Below are positions 24,699 through 33,089 of a DNA stretch of 64,000 nt, piece by piece. Source of the stretch: Natronomonas pharaonis DSM 2160 (lineage in GTDB: Archaea; Halobacteriota; Halobacteria; Halobacteriales; Haloarculaceae); assembly GCF_000026045.1 (NCBI RefSeq), contig NC_007426.1, positions 744,001 through 808,000 on the forward strand, read 5' to 3'. How positions within the stretch are numbered: the stretch's first letter is position 1; each line of letters begins with the position of its first letter. The translations under genes and the position numbers were made by a program. The notes beneath the pieces are model-generated. The model searched no databases and was not told the DNA's origin. It saw only the letters and a program-made list of their open reading frames with translations.

Positions 24699-25784
24699 GT
24701 GAACGACGACCAACTTGCGGCGCTCGTCGCGGCGGCCGACGACGGCGTCGATTGTGACGGCCTCGTTGTCGAACGAACCGAAGCGGGCTACCGATTTGAG
24801 ACGCCCGGGACAACCCACGAGGAACTCTCGGAAGCAGCATTTCGGGATGTCGCCGCCGAGAACCCGTGGTTCGTCTCGAACTGGTATTACTGGCGTGCGC
24901 GCGACCGGCCGGAAAGTGAGGTTAGCTTCCTCCGATGGCTGGAATCGGCCGACGACCGCTCGGTTCCCGAGCGGTACGAAGGGTTCGCCGCCGACGGTCT
25001 CAACGCCTCGTGGGGCCAACTCCACATCGACATCGGACTCGGCGACGACGGCCATCGAGTTTACACGCTCCGCAACGAGGCCGATGCCAGCGCCGACACG
25101 GAGGCGCTTGCGGTGCATACGGACCCGCTGGACGCCCGGCACCTCGTCAAGCACGACAACGACGGCCGGTTCCGGCCGCTGAAGACCGCGCCGACGCTAC
25201 CGACCGGCTGGGCCTTCGTCGACCTTGATGGCCGCGCGCTCGCCGAGACTGTCGAGTACATCTACCCGGCGACGATAGCCAACTGGCATCTCGAACGGCA
25301 GGGCGACCTCGATGTCAGCCACTGGCGGGAGACGATGGAACGACAGTCCGGCATCTACAGCGTCATCAAGACGTGGGACCGTGGCGAGGGGTACGAACAC
25401 GTAAACTGGGTCGCCGAAGCCTGCTGTGACGACAGCCAGTGTCTCAAGCGCCGCGAGTGGCAGTACGACGACGAGACCGACCTCGATGTCGACGGCGGGG
25501 ACGGCGAATTCCCGTGTCGGGAGCCCTGTTCGCTCGTCGTTACTGCCGCCCGCAAATGGACGAAACTCGAAGGCGAACAGTCACAGACCTACGAGTTCGA
25601 ACTCACGCCGAGCGAGAAAGAACAGGTCGAAGAAATCATCGACGCCGTCGCCGACGGCGAGGCCGACGACATCCGAGAAGCGGATATCTACGAGGGAGCA
25701 AACCGCTATCGGGCGCGGTTCCTGCGCGCAAAGCGGTTCGACGACGACGGACGGTTCTGTGGCGTCCCGACAGACGATACGTAG
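24699..25784 (+). CDS. DR2241-family protein (partner of CbiX)
   Basis: About 361 residues. In-frame GTG codons occur at 24684, 24690 and 24699; I prefer 24699, one base after the cbiX stop. N-terminal region about 1-70, then a central part with WFVSNWYYWRA and PTGWAFVDLDGRALAETVEY, and a cysteine set EACCDDSQC then FPCREPC that could hold a 4Fe-4S cluster. The family is regularly fused or adjacent to CbiX, so a role in tetrapyrrole metal chelation or redox assistance is likely. Confidence 0.87.
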   Translation: MNDDQLAALVAAADDGVDCDGLVVERTEAGYRFETPGTTHEELSEAAFRDVAAENPWFVSNWYYWRARDRPESEVSFLRWLESADDRSVPERYEGFAADGLNASWGQLHIDIGLGDDGHRVYTLRNEADASADTEALAVHTDPLDARHLVKHDNDGRFRPLKTAPTLPTGWAFVDLDGRALAETVEYIYPATIANWHLERQGDLDVSHWRETMERQSGIYSVIKTWDRGEGYEHVNWVAEACCDDSQCLKRREWQYDDETDLDVDGGDGEFPCREPCSLVVTAARKWTKLEGEQSQTYEFELTPSEKEQVEEIIDAVADGEADDIREADIYEGANRYRARFLRAKRFDDDGRFCGVPTDDT

Positions 25785-26636
25785 CTACGGCAGCGCCGCC
25801 TCAAGCCGCTCGATGTACTCGTCGTTGCCGACAAAAAGCGGCGTCCGTTCGTGAAGCTGTTCCGGCTCTTTTTTGAGCAGCGAGCCGTCTCCGTCGGAGG
25901 AGGCTCCGCCGGCGGCCTCGACGATGGCGGCGATGGGGTGGCCCTCGAACAGCAGCCGGAGCTTCCCCTCGGGGCGGTCTTCGAGGCCGGGATAGCCGAA
26001 GACGCCGCCGTAGGTGAGCACCTGGTTCACGTCGCCGATCATCGCGCCGCCGTACCGGAGCTTCAGCTCCGAGGCGACCGACTCGACGTAGTCGGCGAAG
26101 GCGGGCGTCCAGTTCGGGACGCGGCCGCCGAAGCCGTAGACAACTGGGTCCGACGGCAGCGTCAGGTCATCCGTGACGACCGTACGGGTGCCGTCCTCGT
26201 CGATGACTGACTCGGTGACCGTTCCATCACGGGCGGTGATGAGCGTGGTAATCGGCCCATAGAGGACGTAGCCGGCGGCGACAAGCGCGTCGCCGGCGGC
26301 CGGCAGCGGCTCCTCGTAGACGCCGAAGAGCGTCCCCATCGTGTTGTTGGATTTGAGGTTCGAGGAGCCATCAAGCGGGTCGGCAGCGACGTGGTAGCGG
26401 CCTCCCTCGTCAGCCTCGATAACCGACTCCCGCTCCTCGCTGGCGTAGCTGCCGACGGCGTCGACATCGAGGAGCCGCGCTTCGAGGAGTTCGTCGGCGT
26501 ACACGTCGGCTTCGAGCTGCCGCTCTCCGGAGGGGTTCTCGTCCGCCTCGTAGACGCGGCGGCCCGTGAGGCCGTCGCGCACGTCCGGTGCCGTCGAGAC
26601 GACGACGTCGACGATATCGTCGATGGCGTCTGCCAT
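25785..26636 (-). CDS. fbp: Fructose-1,6-bisphosphatase
   Basis: 283 residues. AADPLDGSSNLKSNNTMGTL is the metal- and phosphate-binding signature of class I FBPase; GSYASEERE supplies upstream acidic metal ligands and the GKLRLLFEGHPIAAIVEAAG segment is also typical. Gluconeogenic hydrolysis of fructose 1,6-bisphosphate. Starts 3 bp after the aldolase stop, forming an aldolase-phosphatase operon for gluconeogenesis. Confidence 0.95.
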   Translation of the reverse strand: MADAIDDIVDVVVSTAPDVRDGLTGRRVYEADENPSGERQLEADVYADELLEARLLDVDAVGSYASEERESVIEADEGGRYHVAADPLDGSSNLKSNNTMGTLFGVYEEPLPAAGDALVAAGYVLYGPITTLITARDGTVTESVIDEDGTRTVVTDDLTLPSDPVVYGFGGRVPNWTPAFADYVESVASELKLRYGGAMIGDVNQVLTYGGVFGYPGLEDRPEGKLRLLFEGHPIAAIVEAAGGASSDGDGSLLKKEPEQLHERTPLFVGNDEYIERLEAALP

Positions 26637-26639
26637 CGG

Positions 26640-27434
26640 TTACTCGGCGGCGTCAAGCGCCTCGTCGACGCTTGCTTCCTCGAAGATGACCGCTTCAAGC
26701 GCGTCGAGGATGCGGGTCGGGTTCTCCCGCTGCCAGACGTTTCGGCCAACTGCCAGCCCCTTGCCGCCGGCGTCGATGGTCTGCTTGACGCTTTCGAGGA
26801 ATTCGCGGTCGGTGGTTTTCGAACCGCCGGACATGACGACCTTCGTCTTGCCCGCCATCCGGACGGCATCCTCCATTGCCGACTTCGAGCCGGGGTGTTT
26901 GACCTTCGCGATGTCAGCGCCGAGTTCCAGCGCCAGCCGCGCCGCGTACGCAATCGTCGAGGGCTTGGTGTCGTTTTTCAGCCCCTGCCCGCGCGGGTAC
27001 GACCACATGACGGTCGGTAGGCCGTGGTCGCGGGCGGCCTCGTGGACGTCGCGGAACTCCTCGGCCATCTCGACTTCCTTGTTCGAACCGCCGTACAGCG
27101 TGAAGCCGACGGACGAAGCGCCGAGTTCGGCAGCGTAGTCGACAGAGCAGTTGACCGCCGAGTCGGGCTCGCCCATCCAGAGGTTGGAGGTGCCGTTGAG
27201 CTTGACCATCAGGTCGACGTCGTCTTCGTAGCTCGGATAGTACGCTTCGGCGACGCCCTTCTGGACGGCAACGGAGGTGACTGCGGGGTGGGTAGCCGCT
27301 TCGAACGTGCGCTCGGGGTCGGCGCTTTCAGGGACATCCTTGAAATCGACCGGACCGTGTTCGAGGCCGTGGTCGTAGGCGAGGATGAGTGCCTTCCCGT
27401 CCCGACACAGCGGGGTGTCGTCGATCGGAATCAT
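26640..27434 (-). CDS. fba: Class I fructose-bisphosphate aldolase (DhnA type)
   Basis: 264 residues. LILAYDHGLEHGPVDF at the N-terminus is characteristic of the archaeal class I aldolase; TVMWSYPRGQGLKND, the Schiff-base region IAKVKHPGSK (lysine) and KVVMSGGSKTTDREFL follow. The related ADH synthase of aromatic amino acid synthesis shares this fold, but adjacency to fbp favours the sugar enzyme. First gene of the operon. Confidence 0.9.
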   Translation of the reverse strand: MIPIDDTPLCRDGKALILAYDHGLEHGPVDFKDVPESADPERTFEAATHPAVTSVAVQKGVAEAYYPSYEDDVDLMVKLNGTSNLWMGEPDSAVNCSVDYAAELGASSVGFTLYGGSNKEVEMAEEFRDVHEAARDHGLPTVMWSYPRGQGLKNDTKPSTIAYAARLALELGADIAKVKHPGSKSAMEDAVRMAGKTKVVMSGGSKTTDREFLESVKQTIDAGGKGLAVGRNVWQRENPTRILDALEAVIFEEASVDEALDAAE

Positions 27435-27753
27435 ATAGGCGAGTGTCCGGCGACGGAGGCAAAGAAGATTCTGGTCTGGACGGCCCCACGCGCCGCCCTA
27501 ACGTGGTCTCGACAGCAGTCGGGTTATCGTTCCGGCCCCCGTCCCGATGTCTGTCGGGATGTTCTGCTCTCTGGCGGCCTCGCACGCCCGTCGGACTGGT
27601 TGAGGGACCGTTCGGTTCGGTTCTCGTCGACGGTTTCCTAGGCGACGAACTGTTCTCCGACGAGAAACTTCCACGGTGTGGAAAGATGTGCCGCGAGAGG
27701 AAGCCTCAAGCACAGAAAGGAAACGTAAAGTACGGATAGCCGAAGGAATAGGC
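27435..27753. other. 319-bp intergenic region before the acyl-CoA dehydrogenase
   Basis: No convincing gene. It holds a TCCCGA/TCGGGA inverted repeat at 27542-27559 (six-base loop) and a TTCCAC-GGT-GTGGAA inverted repeat at 27669-27683, 70 bp before the ATG at 27754. The second may be an operator of the acyl-CoA dehydrogenase. Confidence 0.5.
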
Positions 27754-28899
27754 ATGGACTTCGCGCTCACAGCCGAGCAACGACAAATCAAGGACATGGT
27801 CTCGGAGTTCGTCGACGAAGAGGTCGTTCCTGTCGCGGATGAACTCGACAAGAACGACGAGTTCCCGTGGGACCTCGTCGACGAACTCGCCGAACTCGGC
27901 CTGATGGGGATGCCGTTCCCCGAGGAGTACGGCGGTGCCGGCCTCGACTATCACGCCTATCCGGCCGCGCTAGAGGAAATCGCCCGCGGCTCCGGTGGCC
28001 TCGGCACCATCGTCGCCGCCCACATCTCGCTGGCCGGCAACATGGTCTACAAGTTCGGCAATGACGAACAGAAAGAGGAGTACCTGACGCCGCTGGCGCA
28101 GGGCGAAGAAATCGGTGCGTTTGCGCTTTCGGAGGCGGGTGCGGGAAGTGACGTTCCCGCCATGGGGACGACCGCCGAAAAAGACGGCGACGAGTACGTT
28201 ATCAACGGCGACAAACTCTGGATTTCCAACGGCTCTGTCGCTGACACGGTCACGGTGTTCGCCAAGACCGACCCCGAGGCCGGCAACAAGGGCATCTCGT
28301 CGTTCATCGTTCGGCCCGACACGGACGACGGCTTCTACGTCGAAGGTACCGAAGACAAGCTCGGCGACAAAGGCTGTCCGACCGCCGAACTCCGTTTCGA
28401 TGACCTCCGCATCCCCGAGTCCCGGCTCCTCGGCGATGAGGGACGAGGGTTCGTGCAAGCGCTGAAGACGCTCAACGGCGGCCGTATCACCATCGCCGCC
28501 CGCTCTGTCGGCATCGCACAGGCCGCCCTCGACGAGGCCGCAGACTACGCACAGGACCGCGAGCAGTTCGACCAGCCGATTTCCGACTTCCAGGCCATCC
28601 AGCACAAGCTGGCTGACATGGATACGAAGACGCGCGCGGCGCGGCTGCTCATGCACGACGCCGCCGACAAGAAGATTCGTGGCGAGAGCTTCGCAAAGGA
28701 GGCCGCACAGGCGAAGCTCTACGCGTCGGAGGTTTCCCGTGAAGTGGCAAACGAGGGCATCCAGATCCACGGCGGCTACGGCTACACCAAAGACTTCCCC
28801 GCCGAGCGGTTCTACCGCGACGCCAAGCTGAACGAAATCTACGAGGGCACGAGCGAAGTGCTCCGCAACACCATCGCCGCTCAGCTGCTGGAAAACTAA
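27754..28899 (+). CDS. Acyl-CoA dehydrogenase
   Basis: 381 residues from the ATG at 27754. N-terminal helical domain MDFALTAEQRQIKDMVSEFV; the middle FALSEAGAGSD (FAD-contacting region) and KLWISNGSVAD; C-terminal signature with QIHGGYGYTKDFPAERFYRD and AKLNEIYEGTSEVLRNTIA containing the catalytic glutamate. Oxidises acyl-CoA to enoyl-CoA with FAD. Family has many paralogues; chain-length specificity is unknown. Confidence 0.95.
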   Translation: MDFALTAEQRQIKDMVSEFVDEEVVPVADELDKNDEFPWDLVDELAELGLMGMPFPEEYGGAGLDYHAYPAALEEIARGSGGLGTIVAAHISLAGNMVYKFGNDEQKEEYLTPLAQGEEIGAFALSEAGAGSDVPAMGTTAEKDGDEYVINGDKLWISNGSVADTVTVFAKTDPEAGNKGISSFIVRPDTDDGFYVEGTEDKLGDKGCPTAELRFDDLRIPESRLLGDEGRGFVQALKTLNGGRITIAARSVGIAQAALDEAADYAQDREQFDQPISDFQAIQHKLADMDTKTRAARLLMHDAADKKIRGESFAKEAAQAKLYASEVSREVANEGIQIHGGYGYTKDFPAERFYRDAKLNEIYEGTSEVLRNTIAAQLLEN

Positions 28900-29010
28900 C
28901 GGACGACGCCGCCACATCGGCTTTTTCTGCACCTGTTTTCGGTGGTCGGAGAGCAGTATATAAACACCCGTTATACCGTGGGAAGTTCGAAAATTTAGTG
29001 GTCCATGTCT

Positions 29011-29046
29011 CGAATTTTGGGATGCTCCGCGGCCCCATTGTATAAA
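29011..29046 (+). promoter_or_regulatory. nirK promoter with TATA box and half-site
   Basis: TATAAA at 29041-29046 is 30 bp upstream of the ATG. At 29011-29022 is CGAATTTTGGGA, which has the left CGAA half of the palindrome seen upstream of the redox-island genes but not the right half, and sits about ten bases farther upstream relative to the TATA box. A TTCGAAAATTT lies at 28986-28996. Confidence 0.5.
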
Positions 29047-29075
29047 CCCCGAAAATATGCAGTTGTAGAAGGACC

Positions 29076-30164
29076 ATGACCCAAAACACAAACCCCAACC
29101 GACGAACGTTCCTGAAGGCGGCCGGCGCCGGCGGAGCCTTCCTGCTTGCAGGCTGTGTCGGCAACGAGGGCGAACCGACCGACGAGTCGACGCCGGAACC
29201 GGCACCACAGCAAGCGGGGCTGGACCCGGCACAGTCTGTCGACACCGACCGCATCGCTGCGGACCCCCGAGACATCCCCGACCCGGTTGATTGGGACGAG
29301 CCGCGACACCACGAAATCGAGATAGCGACAACCGAAGAAATCGCGGAGGTTGAGCCGGGCGTCACCTTCCAATACATGACGTTCGGCGGGCAGGTCCCCG
29401 GCCCGATGGTGCGGGTCCGAGAGGGTGATACAATCAACCTCACCCTCACAAACGAGTCCGAGAGCGCGATGCCGCACAACATCGACTTCCACGCGACGTA
29501 CGGTCCTGGCGGCGGAGCCGACGACACAACCATCGGTCCCGGCGAGTCGGCAACGATCGAGTTCCAGGCGATGTACCCCGGCATCCACGTCTACCACTGT
29601 GCGGTCCCGAACATGGACCACCACATCAGCGCCGGGATGTTCGGTGCCATCCTCGTCGAACCCGAAGACGGCCTGCCGGAGGTCGACCACGAGTTCTACT
29701 TCGGCCAGCACGAACTCTACACCGAGGGTCAGGCCGGCGAGGAGGGACATCACGGATTCGACTTCGACTCGATGCGAGCCGAGGACCCGACCTACGTCTG
29801 TCTCAACGGCGAGGCATACGCCTTCACCGGAAACGGCTACGGGCCGATGACCGTCGATAAGGGCGACACCGTCCGGGTGTTCTTCGCCAGCGGCGGCCCG
29901 AACCTCACCTCGTCGGTCCACCCCATCGGCAACGTCATGTCGCGGTACTACCGCGACGGCGACCTGCTGTCGGAGCCGGACCGCAACATCGAGACCGCCC
30001 CGGTCGCCCCCGGGACGGTTGCCGCTTGGGAGATGGAGACGCCGGTTCCCGGCCCGATCAAGATCGTCGACCACGCCCTCTCGCGTGTCGTCCGCAAGGG
30101 CATGATGGGCGTCATCGAAGTCGAGGGCGAGCTCGAACCGGACATCTACAACCCGGACCCGTAA
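29076..30164 (+). CDS. nirK: Copper-containing nitrite reductase NirK
   Basis: 362 residues. Twin-arginine signal NRRTFLKAAGAGGAFLLAGC with a lipobox, so exported folded and lipid-anchored. Two cupredoxin domains. Ligands visible: MPHNIDFHA (type 1 and type 2 Cu histidines), HVYHCAVPNMDHHISAGM (type 1 Cys, His and Met; type 2 His) and SSVHPIGNVM (type 2 His). Reduces nitrite to NO in denitrification on the outer face of the membrane. Followed by cupredoxin and copper-maturation genes. Confidence 0.96.
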   Translation: MTQNTNPNRRTFLKAAGAGGAFLLAGCVGNEGEPTDESTPEPAPQQAGLDPAQSVDTDRIAADPRDIPDPVDWDEPRHHEIEIATTEEIAEVEPGVTFQYMTFGGQVPGPMVRVREGDTINLTLTNESESAMPHNIDFHATYGPGGGADDTTIGPGESATIEFQAMYPGIHVYHCAVPNMDHHISAGMFGAILVEPEDGLPEVDHEFYFGQHELYTEGQAGEEGHHGFDFDSMRAEDPTYVCLNGEAYAFTGNGYGPMTVDKGDTVRVFFASGGPNLTSSVHPIGNVMSRYYRDGDLLSEPDRNIETAPVAPGTVAAWEMETPVPGPIKIVDHALSRVVRKGMMGVIEVEGELEPDIYNPDP

Positions 30165-30205
30165 CGCGGGTCCTCCTTCCCTCTCCCCTCTCGGGGTGAC
30201 AACCC

Positions 30206-30832
30206 ATGCACACTACTCCGACACGGCGGACGGTCGTTCGCACCGCGGCGGCAGCCGCAGGCCTCGCAGTTGCCGGCTGTCTCGATAGCGAGCCGGACGA
30301 AGCGCCGGAGGAGGCTCCGGAAAAGGCACCGGATGACCGTCCGACAAACGCCGGCGAACTCGGCACACCGACCGACGAGATGACGGTGCTGATACACTCC
30401 CAGCCGTGGCCGGAGTTCGAACCCCAAATCATCCACGTCACGCCGGGGACAACCGTTGAGTGGCTCGTTGAGACGGGCCGCCACGACGTAACCGCCTATC
30501 ACGGGGACAACCACCCGCCGCACCGTGTCCCGGAGGAGACGGAGCCGTGGGCGAGTGACCACCTTCCTGGTCCGGGAGCGACATACGAGCGGACCTTCGA
30601 CACCGAAGGTGTCTACGACTACGTCGACACACAGGAGGTCTGTATCTCCCACGAGATAGCCGGCAACGTCGGTCGTGTCGTGGTCGGGTGGCCCGACCCC
30701 GACGCGGAGCCGGCGCTGGAACCGCTGTCGGAGGCGGCGAGGGCTGACCTCCCGTCGCAGGTGGTCAACGCGCTGGAGATGTTCAACGAGGAAACCCGGC
30801 CCGTCCTTGCAGCCGGTCCCGATGGGGCATAA
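30206..30832 (+). CDS. Halocyanin-like cupredoxin lipoprotein without axial methionine
   Basis: 208 residues. Tat/lipobox signal RRTVVRTAAAAAGLAVAGC, acidic linker with EEAPE repeats, then a plastocyanin-like domain (about 60-170): HVTPGTTVEWLVETGRHDVT gives the first copper His; TQEVCISHEIAGNVGRVVVG gives Cys and His. In plastocyanins the residue five after that His is Met; here it is Asn. This suggests a changed type 1 copper site. Probable electron donor to NirK, 41 bp downstream of it. Confidence 0.85.
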   Translation: MHTTPTRRTVVRTAAAAAGLAVAGCLDSEPDEAPEEAPEKAPDDRPTNAGELGTPTDEMTVLIHSQPWPEFEPQIIHVTPGTTVEWLVETGRHDVTAYHGDNHPPHRVPEETEPWASDHLPGPGATYERTFDTEGVYDYVDTQEVCISHEIAGNVGRVVVGWPDPDAEPALEPLSEAARADLPSQVVNALEMFNEETRPVLAAGPDGA

Positions 30833-30860
30833 TTGATGCCCGTGAAACACCGAGATTCCA

Positions 30861-31200
30861 ATGCCACCACACACACCGCGGCACGACCGACAAACGCTTC
30901 TGGCTACCGTCGGGTCTGTCGCCGCGGTCGCTGCGGCCGGCTGTCTGGCGACCGGCGATGAATCGGACACCGGCGGAGAATCGGGCGGTAGTCCCGCGGG
31001 TGAACTCGGTTCGCCGGCCGCCGAGACGGGCCGCCACGACGTGACCGCCTCCCACGAGGACATTCGGTCGTTCATATACCAGCCGCCCGACCCCGACGAC
31101 CAGTCCCCGGGAGGGCCTTCCCCGGCGGGTCCAAAACGCGCTCGAACTGTTCAACGAACGACCCCGGCCCGTTCTCGAAGCGGGACCGACACGAACGCAC
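30861..31200 (+). pseudogene. Broken duplicate of the halocyanin-like gene
   Basis: The frame opens with a lipoprotein signal LLATVGSVAAVAAAGC and continues GELGSPAAETGRHDVTASHED, very similar to the preceding gene, but the sequence then jumps to QPPDPDD: the middle of the cupredoxin domain, including the Cys-His copper loop, is deleted. The C-terminal part similar to the intact copy (NALELFNERPRPVLEAGP) is in another frame, so a frameshift is also present. A tandem duplicate decayed in place. Confidence 0.8.
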
Positions 31201-31207
31201 GACACCA

Positions 31208-31891
31208 ATGTCACTTCCACATAACGGGTACGACAGACGAACCGTTCTGAAAGCTGTCGGTGCCGCCGCTGTCGGTACCGCGACGGCGGGCTGTCTCAGC
31301 AGCGCCGACGAGGCGGGGACGGTACTGCCGCCGCCGGAAAACTACGACCGGCGACAGGACCTCGACCTTCCGTTTCCGGACTACGGCGAGGAGATTCCAG
31401 AGATAACGGTTCCGGCACCGCTTCAGGACCGGGACGTGACCACGACGGAGTTTATCGGCGAACGACACACGATGTACACGTTCGTCTACACGACGTGTAC
31501 GACGGTCTGTGGCGCGCTCGCGGCAACACTGCAGCGCGTACAGATCGACTCCATCGAGTCGGGCTATGCCGACGAGATGGCGTTTCTGCCGATGACGTTT
31601 GACCCCGAGGTCGACACCGCCGATGTTATCCGGGAGTACGAGGAGGGTCTCGGCGTCGCCGAAGACGCCGGGAACTGGTATTTCCTCCGCCCAGAGGACT
31701 CGACGGAGGCAGAGCAGGTCGTCGACGAGCGGTTCGGTGTCGCCTTCGAGGGCGACGGCGGCCATTACCAGCACACCTCGCTTGTCCTGCTCGTAAACAA
31801 GGACGGCATCGTCGAGCGGGCCTACAACGGCGACCCGCCGCGGTCCGACATCGCCATCAGCGACGCAACGACTGTCGTCGAGGAGTGGTAA
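31208..31891 (+). CDS. SCO1/SenC-type copper chaperone lipoprotein
   Basis: 227 residues. Signal DRRTVLKAVGAAAVGTATAG with following Cys. Thioredoxin-like domain with the copper motif TTCTTVC (C-x-x-x-C) and a later conserved histidine in YQHTSLVLLV. Delivers copper to the CuA site of terminal oxidases or, in this setting, possibly to NirK or nitrous oxide reductase. Same strand as nirK. Confidence 0.9.
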   Translation: MSLPHNGYDRRTVLKAVGAAAVGTATAGCLSSADEAGTVLPPPENYDRRQDLDLPFPDYGEEIPEITVPAPLQDRDVTTTEFIGERHTMYTFVYTTCTTVCGALAATLQRVQIDSIESGYADEMAFLPMTFDPEVDTADVIREYEEGLGVAEDAGNWYFLRPEDSTEAEQVVDERFGVAFEGDGGHYQHTSLVLLVNKDGIVERAYNGDPPRSDIAISDATTVVEEW

Positions 31892-31893
31892 CG

Positions 31894-32418
31894 ATGCGTC
31901 GCCGCGACGTGCTAATCGGTGCGGGGAGTCTTGCGGTCCTCGGCGGCGGCGCGGCCGTCGCGTTCGACGCCGTGGGGTCCGACAGCGGCACGTACGTCGA
32001 CCCGGTTGACCTGGAGACCCTAGATGCCCCCGGCAGCGAGGCTGGAACGACAACGGTCCCCGACCCCGGACGTGTCACGTTCGTTGAACTGTTCGCGAAG
32101 TGGTGTGGCATCTGCGAGGATATGATGCCGGCGCTTGCAGAGGCATCAGCCGCTGTCGAAGGAGTTCAGTTCGTCTCGGTGACCAACGAGGCTCTCGGCA
32201 CCACGACCACCCGCGAGGATGTCATCGAGTGGTGGCGCGACCACGACGGCGCGTGGCCAGTCGCGGTCGATGCCGACCTGGCGCTGACCCAGCGGCTCGA
32301 CGCCACCGGCGTCCCGTATGCGTTCGTCATCGACGCCGAAAACCGGGTTTCGTGGCAACACCGCGGTGCCTCCGACGCCGAGGAGATAATCGCACAGATT
32401 CGGGCTGTGCAGGGGTAA
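31894..32418 (+). CDS. TlpA-like membrane-anchored thioredoxin
   Basis: 174 residues from the ATG at 31894, 2 bp after the SCO1 stop. N-terminal signal anchor, then thioredoxin domain with FVELFAKWCGICEDMM (W-C-G-I-C active site) and GVPYAFVIDAENRV (cis-Pro loop). Keeps SCO1 or cupredoxin cysteines reduced outside the membrane; reductant supplied by the CcdA encoded next. Confidence 0.9.
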   Translation: MRRRDVLIGAGSLAVLGGGAAVAFDAVGSDSGTYVDPVDLETLDAPGSEAGTTTVPDPGRVTFVELFAKWCGICEDMMPALAEASAAVEGVQFVSVTNEALGTTTTREDVIEWWRDHDGAWPVAVDADLALTQRLDATGVPYAFVIDAENRVSWQHRGASDAEEIIAQIRAVQG

Positions 32419-32422
32419 CCCG

Positions 32423-33079
32423 ATGGCCGTCGAACTGTACGGCACCATCGCGTTCGCGTTTGGGGCCGGCATCGTGACCTTCTTTGCCCCCTGTTCGTAT
32501 GCGCTGTTGCCCGGCTACGTGGGGTACTACGTCGCTGCAACGGAAGACCAATCGCCCCCGATGGCCGGTGTTTTTGCCCGTGGTATCGCGGCCGCCGGTG
32601 GCGTTCTCGCGACGTTTGCTATCCTTTCGGTTGCCGCGGTCGTCGCCAGCGACCACATCGAACAGGCCCTGCCGGCCGCCGAGTGGTTCGTCGGCTTCCT
32701 CCTTGTCGGGTTCGGCCTCGCCATCGTCACCGGTCGGACCGGCTCGCTGCACGTCTCGTTGCCGCAACGGCGGGCGACCGTTTTCGGCTTCGGGCTGTTC
32801 GGAGCGGTGTACGCGCTGGCCGCGCTGGCCTGCGTCCTGCCGATGTTTCTGGCCGTTACGGTCCAGTCGCTTACCTTCTCAGCTGTCGGCACGGCGGTCG
32901 TGCTCGCGGCGTATGCCGGGGGCTTTGGCGTCCTGATGGTCGTTGCGACGGTCGCCATCGCAGTCGGCCACGATGCGGTTACCACCCGGCTGGCGGACCG
33001 GACCAACGCACTGACGCGGCTGGCCGGTGCCATACTCGTCGTCGCCGGCGTCGGTCAACTCTATATCGCGGCGACCTGA
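32423..33079 (+). CDS. ccdA: Cytochrome c biogenesis protein CcdA
   Basis: 218 residues, about six membrane helices. FFAPCSYALLPGYVGYYV holds the first conserved cysteine and proline; ALAALACVLPMFLAV holds the second. CcdA passes electrons from cytoplasmic thioredoxin across the membrane. Starts 4 bp after the TlpA-like gene, forming a SCO1-TlpA-CcdA operon for thiol and copper handling. Confidence 0.93.
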   Translation: MAVELYGTIAFAFGAGIVTFFAPCSYALLPGYVGYYVAATEDQSPPMAGVFARGIAAAGGVLATFAILSVAAVVASDHIEQALPAAEWFVGFLLVGFGLAIVTGRTGSLHVSLPQRRATVFGFGLFGAVYALAALACVLPMFLAVTVQSLTFSAVGTAVVLAAYAGGFGVLMVVATVAIAVGHDAVTTRLADRTNALTRLAGAILVVAGVGQLYIAAT

Positions 33080-33089
33080 TAGCCGACGT

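Noticed and set aside
27970..30074. Long minus-strand open frames opposite the acyl-CoA dehydrogenase and nirK
   Set aside because: Shadow frames of two well-identified genes on the plus strand.
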